Assembly (NCBI RefSeq): GCF_000517425.1
Contig: NZ_CP006570.1
Coordinates: 186,001 to 250,000, forward strand
Direction: 5' to 3'
DNA length: 64,000 nt
DNA from: Sodalis praecaptivus
Lineage (GTDB): Bacteria > Pseudomonadota > Gammaproteobacteria > Enterobacterales > Enterobacteriaceae
Of this stretch, positions 45,230 through 54,601 are shown in pieces. The notes under the pieces were generated by a model. The model did no database searches, had not been told where the DNA came from, and saw only the letters and a list, made by a program, of their open reading frames with translations. The translations under genes were made by a program, and so were the position numbers. Position 1 is the stretch's first letter. The number at the start of each line of letters is the position of its first letter.

Positions 45230-45940
45230 ATGCTAACAACTGAAACACCCAAAACTGTGTTGTTGGTTGGCGCTTCGCGCGGGCTTGGTTACGCAATGGC
45301 CGTTGAGTTTCTCAAACATGGATGGAACATTGTAGGCACGGTTCGTGACAAGCACGCGAAAACGCTGCTGCATGAGCTGGCGGGGCAATATGGTGACCGG
45401 GTTAGGATTGAAGAGCTTGATATCTGCGACGCCGTACAACTTAACGCACTGCAGAATCAGTTGACAGGTGCAGTTTTTGAGATGTTATTTGTCAACGCAG
45501 GTACCACCAATAAGGATCCGACACAAACAATTGGCGACGTGTCCACCGAGGAATTCATTGAGGTTATGCTGACCAATTCTCTGGCGCCGATGCGTGTAAT
45601 CGAAAGCTTAGAAAATTATGTCTCTGCTTCGGGCCTAATCGGTGTGATGTCTTCGGGGCAGGGCAGCATCAGTAATAACGAAACCGGTCAACGCGAACTG
45701 TATCGAGGCAGTAAAGCCGCATTGAATATGTTTATGCGAAGTTTCGCAGCACGTCAGTCTGGTAACGGACGTGCGCTGGCGGTGATGGCCCCTGGATGGA
45801 TCCGCACCGCATTAGGGGGACCTGAAGCCCCGTTGACAATAGAGGACGCTATTCCCAGCTTGGTGAGTGTCTTATTGGAGAAACAAGGAAAGCCAGGTCT
45901 GGAGTACCTTGATTATCGCGGTCGTACGGTGCCTTGGTAA
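45230..45940 (+). CDS. SDR-family oxidoreductase (C-factor-like)
   Basis: This 236-residue short-chain dehydrogenase has LVGASRGLGYAMA, FVNAGT, a Ser in GVMSSGQG and YRGSK as YxxxK. It lies nearer to the CsgA/C-factor branch than to acyl-carrier reductases. GAGG is eight bases before the ATG. It stands alone between an unknown gene and a LysR gene, and its substrate is unknown. Confidence 0.87.
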   Translation: MLTTETPKTVLLVGASRGLGYAMAVEFLKHGWNIVGTVRDKHAKTLLHELAGQYGDRVRIEELDICDAVQLNALQNQLTGAVFEMLFVNAGTTNKDPTQTIGDVSTEEFIEVMLTNSLAPMRVIESLENYVSASGLIGVMSSGQGSISNNETGQRELYRGSKAALNMFMRSFAARQSGNGRALAVMAPGWIRTALGGPEAPLTIEDAIPSLVSVLLEKQGKPGLEYLDYRGRTVPW

Positions 45941-46190
45941 GACAAGGGTGAAGACGTTAATTAGAATTGAAGAGTATGGATAATACGTGACGCCGTCACA
46001 GCAGGGCGCGAAGCTGAACCTTTGGCGGCGGGCGCGGGCGGTTGCGCACCGCTCGATTTCTGGCTATAAACAAGCGAGCCGGGTTAGCAGAAGAGGCGGG
46101 TCGGTGTGGTGATGATTTTCATAATAAATCCATCAATTCTCAATTTGGAATCAATTTTGCATACTTGCAATACTTCCGCAGGAGGAACCT

Positions 46191-47081
46191 ATGCGCCATC
46201 TCGACACCGATACCTTAGCCGCTTTCCTTGCCATCTACCACTACGGCAGTTTCACTCAGGCGGCTAACCAATTGGGCAAAACGCAGGCGGCGGTGAGTTT
46301 AATGTTGCGCAGGCTTGAAAAACAGCTCGGCCAGCGGTTATTGGAACGCTCCCGTCATGGCATCACCCTCTCCGAAGCGGGTGAAAAATTAATAGGTTAT
46401 GCCCAGCGACTACTGGCCTTGGAAGAAGAAACGCTGGCCGCGTTGGGTTGTCTGGACGCGAAGACACGCATCCGCATCGGCATGCCGGATGACTACCTTG
46501 GCACTATTGGCGCCGCTTTGATTGAAAACTTTTCGCAGAAATATCCCCAGTTCCAAATAGAGATAGTCAGCGACCTTTCGTTGAAATTGGAGAAAATGCT
46601 GGATGCGGGGCTATTGGAAATGGCCATTTTGACGCGCCTGCCGGGGGATATCAGCGGCGAATTCTTGCGCCAGGAAGCACAACTATGGTGCACCGCGCCC
46701 GGGTGCGCGCCAGAATCTCGTAACGTGCTGCCCCTGGTGTTATTCCCAGAAGGCTGCCGCTCTCGGCCAATGGTGTTGGCGGCGTTGGCGCAGGCGCGGC
46801 TTCGTTGGCGTGTTGTGTGTAGCTCATCGCATCTCTCCGGTGTGCAAACCGCAGTACGCGTTAGTCAAGCGGTGACCGTCCTACCTGCCTCGGTGATCCC
46901 GAATGATTGGCGGATCCTAGGTCCGAATGAACAACTACCGGCGCTGCCGGCATTGGATCTCGCGCTTAAAGTACCGGCTGATGCGCATATCGGTACGCGC
47001 CGGCTGGCCCAGTTTATTCGGGAACTAGCGGCGCGTCCGCTCGCTGAGACACCCCCGTCGCTTATGCCTGCCCTGCGTTGA
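46191..47081 (+). CDS. LysR-family transcriptional regulator
   Basis: This 296-residue LysR protein has an HTH at residues 18-48 (SFTQAANQLGKTQAAVSLMLRRLEKQLG) and an effector domain. AGGAGG sits five bases before the ATG. Its last 20 bases overlap the 3' end of the convergent aminotransferase gene. It is the nearest regulator to the TRAP/aminotransferase operon. Confidence 0.9.
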   Translation: MRHLDTDTLAAFLAIYHYGSFTQAANQLGKTQAAVSLMLRRLEKQLGQRLLERSRHGITLSEAGEKLIGYAQRLLALEEETLAALGCLDAKTRIRIGMPDDYLGTIGAALIENFSQKYPQFQIEIVSDLSLKLEKMLDAGLLEMAILTRLPGDISGEFLRQEAQLWCTAPGCAPESRNVLPLVLFPEGCRSRPMVLAALAQARLRWRVVCSSSHLSGVQTAVRVSQAVTVLPASVIPNDWRILGPNEQLPALPALDLALKVPADAHIGTRRLAQFIRELAARPLAETPPSLMPALR

Positions 47082-48285
47082 TGGATTCGATACAGGCGGT
47101 TGCTAAGCGATCAACGGTGCCCTCATCATGGCTAAAGGAAAGATAAAAGCGCCCAAACGCCGGCGGCATCATCAGCACCTGACGCGTGCGTAATTGGAAA
47201 TGCAGTTGGCGTGTCCACAGGCGATCCACTTTCGCTAATGCGTCATCGTAGCCGTGCGGCGCGCTGGCGTGCGGCCAGAAAGTGAACACGGTACCGTATC
47301 CGCTGCTGCTGAGTGGCCCAGTGACCTGCTGGCAAACCTGCGCGCGCAGTCGGTCACCGCGCTCTAATAACGCCGTATAATCAGCTGATTGCAGCGCCGT
47401 AAGCGTGGAGATGACCGCGGCGCAAACCGGCGGGTTGCCATTGTAAGTGCCTGCATGACTTGCCTTACCCTGTTCAAACACCGCCATCGCCTCCGGTTTC
47501 CCGATGAGGGCCGCCACCACGCTACCGTTACCGATTGCTTTGCCAACGGTCGCGTAATCGGCGTCGATGCCGAATAAGTGGCCGGTTAAGCCGCAATGCA
47601 ATCGGAAGCCCATGAGCACTTCATCCAGGATTACTTTTGCACCATAGCGGTGCGCCTGTTCCACGAGATATGCGAGATAACCCTCGGCAGGCTCGATACA
47701 GCCTGCATTTGCCATCACTGGTTCGATCACCACCGCGGCAATATCTTGCTGCTGGGCAAACAAGGCATCCACATCGGCGATGTCGTTATATTTCAATAGC
47801 AGGGTGCCGTCACGTTCCGGCCGTTGGCCGTTCATCTGTGCATCCAGCGAACCGGCATTGCCAAACGCCACCGGCTCAAACCAGCCATCATAACCCGCCG
47901 CAAATTTGACGATTTTCCGTTTCCCTGTACAGGCTCGCGCCGCTCGGCAGGCCAGGTGTACCGCCTCACTGCCGGAGTTGACGAAAATGACTTTCTGCAA
48001 TTCCCCAGTAAACTGGGTCAGCGTCCGTGCCGCTTCTTCTTCCAGAGTATGGGAGAACGCGGGCATCATCATTTTCCCCAGCGTTTGCGACACCGCATCA
48101 ACCACCGCAGCAGGATTGTGGCCTAGCAAGGTTGCGCCGAACCCCAGCGCCGTATCCAGCCAAGCATTGCCCTGGACATCCCATAAATAGGCCCCTTGCG
48201 CACGGGCAATCATTAACGGCTGACCGTTAAATTCAGGCAAAGCACGGCCCGCGCTGGATATTCCACCAACTAAATGTTTCATCAT
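47062..48285 (-). CDS. Class III PLP-dependent aminotransferase (glutamate-1-semialdehyde aminomutase-like)
   Basis: This fold-type I aminotransferase of about 407 residues has VNSGSEAVHLACRAAR (phosphate-binding loop), ILDEVLMGFR (PLP Asp), VGKAIGNG (PLP Lys) and AGTYNGNP. It resembles HemL but has a catabolic setting: last in an operon with a TRAP uptake system. The transported acid is thus probably an amino acid or oxo acid. The start was set at the ATG 48285 rather than 48306. Confidence 0.88.
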   Translation of the reverse strand: MMKHLVGGISSAGRALPEFNGQPLMIARAQGAYLWDVQGNAWLDTALGFGATLLGHNPAAVVDAVSQTLGKMMMPAFSHTLEEEAARTLTQFTGELQKVIFVNSGSEAVHLACRAARACTGKRKIVKFAAGYDGWFEPVAFGNAGSLDAQMNGQRPERDGTLLLKYNDIADVDALFAQQQDIAAVVIEPVMANAGCIEPAEGYLAYLVEQAHRYGAKVILDEVLMGFRLHCGLTGHLFGIDADYATVGKAIGNGSVVAALIGKPEAMAVFEQGKASHAGTYNGNPPVCAAVISTLTALQSADYTALLERGDRLRAQVCQQVTGPLSSSGYGTVFTFWPHASAPHGYDDALAKVDRLWTRQLHFQLRTRQVLMMPPAFGRFYLSFSHDEGTVDRLATACIESINAGQA

Positions 48286-48306
48286 ATTGTCCCGACACAC
48301 TGTCAA

Positions 48307-49593
48307 TCAGTAGCCTAAAAGAGAAGGGAGCCACCCGGTCAGCGAAGGAAACATCACCACTAATAAAATGGCGAAAGCCGTCGCGAACCAAAAAGGAATT
48401 AAACGTCTTGATACCGGCCCAATATCGATTTTGGCCACGTTGCAAACCACGAAGATATTTGTGCCTATGGGCGGTGTGAATAATCCCCAGCCGAGCGTTA
48501 GCGTGAAAATCAGCCCAATTTGTAGCGTGTCGAATCCCGCATGTTTGGCAATCGGCACCAGAATAGGCGCTAGGATAATCATCGCCGGACCAAGATCGAG
48601 CCAGAACCCAACCACTTTTAACACCACAATAATCAACAACATCGTCATCAGCGGCCCAGCATGCAAATCGGCGATCCACTGTGCGGCAAGATGGGGTACT
48701 TGCGTGACGGTTAATAACCAGCCAAAGGGTACCGCCACCGCCATGATAATCATGACCGAACCGGTAATGGCAACCGACTCGATGATGGCAGGGAAAATGT
48801 CGCGCCAGCGTAATTCCCGGTAATAGCCGCCGCCGACCACTAGGGCATAAACCACGGACAGCCCCGCCGCTTCGGTAGCCGTCACAAAGCCGGTAATGAT
48901 TGCCCCTAACACGAAAACCGGCATGAACATCGCCGGTAGCGCCGCCAGGAAATCGCGCCAGAATACCCGAAATTGAAAGCGGCCCTCCAGACGAGGGAAC
49001 CGTTCGCGAACGCCGATAGCATACGCGGTGATCATAAACACCAACGCCAATAAGCATCCCGGCACAATGCCGGCGACAAATAAACCGCCGATTGAGGTAT
49101 TGGTCAGCACGCCATACAACAATAAGATCACGCTCGGTGGCACAATAATGCCCAGCGTTCCCGATGCCGCCGTCACCGCCGCAGAGAAGTCGCGCGGGTA
49201 GCCTTTGCTTTCCATTACCGGGATCATGACTTTGGCCACCGTACTGGTATCGGCGGTGGCCGATCCGGTTAGGCCGCCGTAAACGAAGGCGGTTGCCACG
49301 TTCACCAAACCTAATCCACCGCGGAAATGGCCGAATAAATGCTCAGCGACCTGCATGATGCGATGGGTCAATCCGCCCCGGTTCATCAATTCCCCTGCGA
49401 ACAGAAACAACGGTATGGCAATTAATGATGAGGTATCCGCGCCGCGGATCGTCTGTTGCGCCAGCCAGGCGATGGGCATGGGAAAATCGCCCAGCATGAG
49501 CGCCGCAATGCTGCCGCCGGCGATCGCCCACGCGATAGGCACGCCGATCAACAGCAATATCAGAAACGCCAAAATGAGGATAATGACCGTCAT
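48307..49593 (-). CDS. dctM: TRAP transporter large permease subunit (DctM type)
   Basis: This 428-residue integral membrane protein has about 12 membrane helices and family blocks IPLFLFAGELMNRGG, GGLTGSATADTSTVAKVMIP, GTLGIIVPPSVI and WGLFTPPIGTN. It transports the ligand delivered by DctP using the sodium gradient. The frame is open from 49815, but the ATG at 49593, with GGGAG seven bases upstream and overlapping the DctQ stop (ATGA), gives the family N-terminus. Confidence 0.93.
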   Translation of the reverse strand: MTVIILILAFLILLLIGVPIAWAIAGGSIAALMLGDFPMPIAWLAQQTIRGADTSSLIAIPLFLFAGELMNRGGLTHRIMQVAEHLFGHFRGGLGLVNVATAFVYGGLTGSATADTSTVAKVMIPVMESKGYPRDFSAAVTAASGTLGIIVPPSVILLLYGVLTNTSIGGLFVAGIVPGCLLALVFMITAYAIGVRERFPRLEGRFQFRVFWRDFLAALPAMFMPVFVLGAIITGFVTATEAAGLSVVYALVVGGGYYRELRWRDIFPAIIESVAITGSVMIIMAVAVPFGWLLTVTQVPHLAAQWIADLHAGPLMTMLLIIVVLKVVGFWLDLGPAMIILAPILVPIAKHAGFDTLQIGLIFTLTLGWGLFTPPIGTNIFVVCNVAKIDIGPVSRRLIPFWFATAFAILLVVMFPSLTGWLPSLLGY

Positions 49594-50090
49594 TTTCCCG
49601 CTCCCGCACGTGAAAAGAAAAAGAAGCCAATACGCCACAGGGAGAGAAAGCTTAATAAAACGGCAAAACTTAGGAGTGAGAGCGTAATGATGCCGTTTGG
49701 CAACCGCAATACCGGTGTCGGTACCCAAGCGGAAGAACGCCAAACGGCGATACCGCTCGTCAGCAACCACAGGCAAATAGCGAGCAGAACCAACATCGTG
49801 ACCAACTGTAACCAATGTCGCGCTTTGGCCGGCAGCAGGGCGACAGCGCTGGTGAAGCGCACATTTTCGCCGCGCATCTCCGCCAGCACCGCACCGATGA
49901 ACGTGACCCAGATAAAGGCGATTTCGGCGGTTTCAAAGGTCCATTCCAACCCGGTCCAACCGAAATAGCGTGCCACGATGCCCAACAGCGTGGACCCGAG
50001 CGTGATAAGAAACAGCACCAAACCCATCACTTTCAGCGCCGCCAGCACAATTCGCGGGCCGCTTACCGCCAGGTTGTTGACCTCAGACAT
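49590..50090 (-). CDS. dctQ: TRAP transporter small permease subunit (DctQ type)
   Basis: This 166-residue protein has four hydrophobic helices and the DctQ phrases VARYFGWTGLEWTFETAEIAFIW and FIGAVLAEMRGENVRF. It joins DctM in the membrane. It starts eight bases after the DctP gene ends and its stop overlaps the DctM start. Confidence 0.92.
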   Translation of the reverse strand: MSEVNNLAVSGPRIVLAALKVMGLVLFLITLGSTLLGIVARYFGWTGLEWTFETAEIAFIWVTFIGAVLAEMRGENVRFTSAVALLPAKARHWLQLVTMLVLLAICLWLLTSGIAVWRSSAWVPTPVLRLPNGIITLSLLSFAVLLSFLSLWRIGFFFFSRAGAGK

Positions 50091-50098
50091 GATGCCCC

Positions 50099-51082
50099 TT
50101 ACTCGCTGGCCGCGTCATGGCGCAACTGCTTGACGAAATCCGCGCCCCATTCTTTACTGAACTGGTCATAAACCGGACTCACTTTAGACAGAAACTGCGC
50201 GCGATCCACATCACTGAATACGACGTTTTTAGCTTTTAGTTGTTGTGTTACGTTGGCATAAACCTGGTCGAGTTGGGCTCGGTACCAAAGGGTGATATCC
50301 GCCACGGCGCTTTCCAGCACCTGTTTATTCTCTGCGCTCAACCCATCGAAAGCTGCTTTATTCATGAACCAAAAATTGGCAGACCAGATATAATTCGCCA
50401 TCGAGACATGTTTCACAACTTCATACCAGCGCTGATCGTTAAAATCACGTAATTCCGGCTCCACGCCGTCAACCACCCCCGATTGCAGCGAGGTATAGAC
50501 TTCACCAAAGGGAATAGACTGGGGCAGCCCTCCCAATTGTTTGATGGTGGCCAGAATGACAGGGTTGGGTGGGGTGCGGAGTTTCAGCCCGGCGAGATCC
50601 GCAGGTGTGGTAATAGCGCGTTGCGTGGCGAACTGGCGAAAGCCGGAATCCAGCGCTGACAGCATCACATAGCCGCGCGCTTCACCCATGGCGAGAAATT
50701 TCTTGCCTTCAGCGCTGTCGAGGAAATGATGCACCGCATCGGCATCCTTGAACAAAAAAGGCAGCGATACCGCATTCAATCGAGGATCAATGGCGTCCAC
50801 TACCCCGCCCAGTCCCATGGTAATGGCGCCAGAACCGGTGGCGTCAGCGATAGCCCCTTCATCGCCCAATTGTCCATCAGGGAATAGCTGTATTTCTAAT
50901 TGGTCATGGGACTGTTTCTTGACCTCGGCGGCGAAACGGACCATCGCCTGGTTTATCAGACTGTCGCTGCTTGACGCGTGGGCCAGCCGCAGGGTTTCCG
51001 CGGCATGTGCCATAAATCCCGCACTGCAAAGCGCTAACGCCAGCGCGCCATGACGGAGTGAAGAACGCAGGGATGCAGCCAT
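50099..51082 (-). CDS. dctP: TRAP transporter substrate-binding protein (DctP type)
   Basis: This 327-residue periplasmic protein has a Sec signal peptide (cut near AHA-AET). The DctP motifs are LFPDGQLGDEGA, LKLRTPPNPV (with the carboxylate-binding Arg), GGLPQSIPFGEVYTSLQSGVVDG and FFMN-like FWFMNKAAFDGL. It captures a carboxylate for the DctQM permease. It is the first gene of the dctPQM-aminotransferase operon. Confidence 0.93.
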   Translation of the reverse strand: MAASLRSSLRHGALALALCSAGFMAHAAETLRLAHASSSDSLINQAMVRFAAEVKKQSHDQLEIQLFPDGQLGDEGAIADATGSGAITMGLGGVVDAIDPRLNAVSLPFLFKDADAVHHFLDSAEGKKFLAMGEARGYVMLSALDSGFRQFATQRAITTPADLAGLKLRTPPNPVILATIKQLGGLPQSIPFGEVYTSLQSGVVDGVEPELRDFNDQRWYEVVKHVSMANYIWSANFWFMNKAAFDGLSAENKQVLESAVADITLWYRAQLDQVYANVTQQLKAKNVVFSDVDRAQFLSKVSPVYDQFSKEWGADFVKQLRHDAASE

Positions 51083-51813
51083 TATGAGTCCTCTTACATT
51101 TGTGCCTAGGTTATGAATGTTGCCAGCATAAAGTGGACAGGTCGGAATGAGAAATAAAGAGTTTTAATGGCGCATGCTAAAAATTTATGCAGCCTTTGCT
51201 ATGTCTTCTCAAGCGCCCCTATCGACCTAGATGATTTCCCCAGCACGCGATAAAAGCCGCGGCAGTCTGGGTAGCGAGACAAATTTTATCCGGCGTGGAG
51301 GATATACGGCGAAAGGGTCAACCGACGTCACGCTGTGCGCGGCATCTGGGCTAAAACTAACGTTATGTCACAACATCATTGTCTAATTTCCCGTGCAGCT
51401 GATAAAAGCAACATGGCCGTAAGTTGTTGGGTGCGATACCTCGATCGACCGGGCTGCCGCGCACTATTGCGCCTGTTCATAAGTGTGTATGACTTTTCAC
51501 CGTCCGTATCTGTAGTCCAGGGGAAGATGTTATGTCTCAGGCAGTGTGTGCATGCGGCAACGGGGAAGTAGAAGGGAGGGGCGTTGGGCGAGCGCGAATA
51601 CCTAGACGGGTCATCGCGCGAGTGAATCGTTTTTTTATATATGCCGTTCAACCCATTCTCTATATTGCCTCTTGTCGGCAACCCTCGAAACGGATAAGGG
51701 ATAGCGCTCAAACAGCGTCACTTTTTTTACGGTTATTGACCTTACAGATGACCCAATCATTGATTTTTTTTTGCCACCAGCGCAGATAAATTTAACATAA
51801 TAGGATGAATTAC
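51083..51813. other. Intergenic region with no recognised gene
   Basis: These 730 bases contain the promoter of the TRAP operon on the left. Several frames under 112 codons occur (51335-51571, 51376-51711, 51532-51789), none with a good ribosome site or family. A T9 run lies at 51763-51772, just before the next gene. Confidence 0.5.
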
Positions 51814-52518
51814 ATGAGATTAGATATTGCGAGAAATGTTGTGTCCTTGTTGCACAGACTGCCAGTTCCGACAACAGCGAAAAAAAGCTCTGGAGGTGTC
51901 TTAAGATTAGTGGGGCGAATTGATAATACTTCTGCTGCGCCACCCAAGCCTGTGAGCTCAGCGAAGTCAGAAAATAGTGGCGTAAAGAGTCAATTGCCGT
52001 CCAAACTTAAGCAAAGTATTGCCAATGTATTCACCACCCAAAACGGATCCAATGCCGCTTCACTGGCGAAAACCAACCGGGAAGGCAACGGAGCATCGGT
52101 AGGCAAATTAAATATGGCCAAGTTTGCCCATATAGAGAAATGCATAGGGAATAAATCAGCCAGTGAGGTGCTGTCCTTAATAAAGGAAAATAAAGCTCAT
52201 TCGGCCGAGGCAATAAACAAACCTAATACTGCGAATGTAGAGCGCACCCTAGGGGCACAACCCCAATTATCAAAGGCCGTTTCTCCAGCGCCGCTGAAAA
52301 TGGACGGCCAAGGTGTGCCCGTTCCGCCGCCCTGGATGGATAGTTTGCCGGTCGTGAAACATACCTCAATATTGGAGACAAAAGACGCCGATGTGAATAC
52401 CGGATCAACAGCCAAGTTTCACTCCAAGCCGACGCAATCCTCTGAGGGTACCCTTTGGAGTAAGAATCTGCTTGATGATCTTCAAAAAGCGTTCAATTCA
52501 TTAAGACAAAAACGGTGA
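51814..52518 (+). CDS. Unrecognised 234-residue Ser/Lys/Pro-rich protein
   Basis: I do not recognise this protein. It is basic, mostly low-complexity (Ser, Lys, Asn, Ala, Pro) and probably disordered. It has a short helical part near 95-130 (KFAHIEKCIGNKSASEVLSLI), a proline-rich VPVPPPWMDSLP and a C-terminal amphipathic helix NLLDDLQKAFNSLRQKR. There is no signal peptide or membrane segment. The ATG at 51814 has AGGA eight bases upstream; 51805 is an alternative. Composition and length recall secreted effectors, but there is no homology evidence. Confidence 0.65.
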   Translation: MRLDIARNVVSLLHRLPVPTTAKKSSGGVLRLVGRIDNTSAAPPKPVSSAKSENSGVKSQLPSKLKQSIANVFTTQNGSNAASLAKTNREGNGASVGKLNMAKFAHIEKCIGNKSASEVLSLIKENKAHSAEAINKPNTANVERTLGAQPQLSKAVSPAPLKMDGQGVPVPPPWMDSLPVVKHTSILETKDADVNTGSTAKFHSKPTQSSEGTLWSKNLLDDLQKAFNSLRQKR

Positions 52519-52770
52519 AATCACTCGTGAAGTGAGGACGCCTAAAGCATGGAAAAGGACCGCTAATCTTCGGGTTAGGAGATCCTCGCGGGCGGGCGTA
52601 AACCCGTGCTCTTAAGCTGGAAGCCGCCCACGCTAAAGCCTGCCTTCGCGTCGCGGTTATTGCCGTCCTAATCTCACCTATAGGCATCAGAAATTATGGC
52701 CTACAAGGACTAAGGGGCTTCACGTCAGCTTGCGCTGAGCGGCTAATCGTAATGAAGGTTATTTCGCCTA

Positions 52771-53538
52771 TCATGGGCCCCTGCGATAAGCACTTGGCGT
52801 CATCCCGGTCTGACGTCGGTACATACTTGAGAAGGCCCCCGGGCTGTCGTAGCCCAGATCCAGCGCCACGCTGGTGACGGATTCACCTAATGACAGGCGT
52901 GTTACGGCGGCCATAATACAAGCCTGCTGACGCCATTTCCCGAAGGACATTCCTGTCTGTTGGCGAAACAGTCGAGAGAAAGTCCGAGGACTGCAATGTA
53001 AATTGTCAGCCCATGCGTCGGCTGGCAGAGTAATACGGGGGGATTTTAGAAACTCCCTGCATAATAAAGACAACCGCTCATCTTGCGGCAGGGGGGCAAA
53101 CAGCGGTAAGGCTGAAGCAGCGCGTAATTCATAGAGGGCGAGACGAAGGATATCTCCTTCCCGGCCGTATTCATCGTATAATGCCGGAATGTCCTCGCTT
53201 GCCAGCAGGAGCTGATGGAGCAGCGGCGACACTGTCAAAGCTTCACATTGATGAGTATCACGCACCTCGAGCGTTTTCTCGATATACAAACTGCGAGTAC
53301 TGACGCCCCGCATCAGTACCTGATGTCGTCTTCCTGCTGGGATCCATACGCCAGAAAAAGGAGGCACGACCCAAGCGCCATCATCCGTTTCCACTTCCAT
53401 CAGCCCACTAATCCCGTACAGAAACTGGGCCCGTCGGTGGCTATGCCGGGCGAGTAAGGTATTGGGTAAATAATCCGTGCCGATAGCCAGCACCGATCGT
53501 TCCACAGCATCCACTTCCGAAAGCGGGATATTACGCAT
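52771..53538 (-). CDS. AraC-family transcriptional regulator with N-terminal cupin
   Basis: This 255-residue regulator has a cupin-like sensor domain (LLARHSHRRAQFLYGISG, VWIPAGRRHQVLM) and a C-terminal double HTH (WADNLHCSPRTFSRLFRQQTG and SVALDLGYDSPGAFSSMYRRQTG). It is of the YdeC/NimR-like type, which controls divergent export genes. It is divergent from the TauE/SafE gene about 105 bases away, the likely target. Confidence 0.9.
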   Translation of the reverse strand: MRNIPLSEVDAVERSVLAIGTDYLPNTLLARHSHRRAQFLYGISGLMEVETDDGAWVVPPFSGVWIPAGRRHQVLMRGVSTRSLYIEKTLEVRDTHQCEALTVSPLLHQLLLASEDIPALYDEYGREGDILRLALYELRAASALPLFAPLPQDERLSLLCREFLKSPRITLPADAWADNLHCSPRTFSRLFRQQTGMSFGKWRQQACIMAAVTRLSLGESVTSVALDLGYDSPGAFSSMYRRQTGMTPSAYRRGP

Positions 53539-53643
53539 TATTAATCCGTTTGGCTGAAACTCACCTATTATTGTCTAATTTGCGAATGTCAGCCAGTGAT
53601 GAAACCCTTACATTACCCCTATTTCATCATTTAAGGGCAACTC

Positions 53644-54453
53644 ATGTTCTGGCTTCTGCTCATTGTATTTGGCATTCTCTCTGGGATGACTACGGTGTTA
53701 TTTGGTTTCGGTGGTGGTTTTGTTGCGGTGCCGCTTTTGTTTGCACTCACCACGCTGTCATATCCATCAGGATCTCTCATCGGGCAATCGGCGATGCACA
53801 TAGCTGTAGCGACATCGACTGCCACCATGATTTTTGGGGCCGGTTTAGCCACATTGCGGCGCCATCAGGAGGGACAATTGCGATGGAAATATGTACGGCC
53901 ATTATTAATACCCCTGGCTGTCGGCGCAACAGGCGGGGCGGTAACGGCGGCGGCAGTCAGCGGCCCATGGATCAAAGGGTGCTTTATGGTCTATATCGGC
54001 CTTACCGTCTTTGATGCAGTATTGCGTCCAGGGTTTATTCACGAATCACACGCCCGGTTCCGGCCATTAAGCGCTCGGGCAAACCTCTTCGCGGGACTAA
54101 CAATGGGGGGGGTAGCGGCTTTTCTCGGCGTAGGCGGTAGTGTAATGAGTGTCCCGATGATGCGCCGACGCGGTGCGTCCATGTCTGAAGCAAGTGCTCT
54201 TGCCAATCCGGTGTCGTTACCCATGGCAGTGGCGGGAACGTTGGTTTATGTTTTTTTAGCGTGGCGCGGCCAGTCCTTAGGAAATGGGTTCGTGGGTTAC
54301 ATAAATTTACCGGCACTAGCAGTCCTTGTCGCGGGGTCGTGGTGCGGGATTTATCTGGGAGCCCCGCTTCTAAGCAAAATACCAGATGGTGCGCATGCGC
54401 GATTATATCTCGCTTTATTGATTCTGATGTTTGTCGTGCTGTTAACGACATAG
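53644..54453 (+). CDS. TauE/SafE-family sulfite/organosulfonate exporter-like membrane protein
   Basis: This 269-residue membrane protein has about eight helices in two repeats. The repeats are marked by FGFGGGFVAVPLL near residue 22 and FLGVGGSVMSVPMM near 160, the TauE/SafE signature. It exports small anions such as sulfite or sulfoacetate, but many members have unknown substrates. AAGGG lies six bases before the ATG. The divergent AraC gene probably controls it. Confidence 0.9.
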   Translation: MFWLLLIVFGILSGMTTVLFGFGGGFVAVPLLFALTTLSYPSGSLIGQSAMHIAVATSTATMIFGAGLATLRRHQEGQLRWKYVRPLLIPLAVGATGGAVTAAAVSGPWIKGCFMVYIGLTVFDAVLRPGFIHESHARFRPLSARANLFAGLTMGGVAAFLGVGGSVMSVPMMRRRGASMSEASALANPVSLPMAVAGTLVYVFLAWRGQSLGNGFVGYINLPALAVLVAGSWCGIYLGAPLLSKIPDGAHARLYLALLILMFVVLLTT

Positions 54454-54501
54454 ACAAATGACGGGGCAGGGTGCAAAAGGAAACGACGAGACCCTCTTGT
54501 T

Positions 54502-54556
54502 CACTTCCCTCATGTTTTCATCCGCTGCGCACAGAAGACATGGCGTGAGGGAAGTG
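54502..54556. terminator. Long inverted repeat between convergent genes
   Basis: CACTTCCCTCA (54502-54512) and TGAGGGAAGTG (54546-54556) are perfect 11-base inverted copies with 33 bases between. They lie between the ends of the TauE gene and the protease gene, so a bidirectional terminator or mRNA-end structure is possible. Confidence 0.5.
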
Positions 54557-54601
54557 TCGACCGAAAATGAGAGTCAACTCAAGTATCACCTAAAGACGCT
54601 A

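Noticed and set aside
48233-49057. 274-codon minus-strand frame
   Set aside because: It runs in another frame through the well-supported DctM gene.
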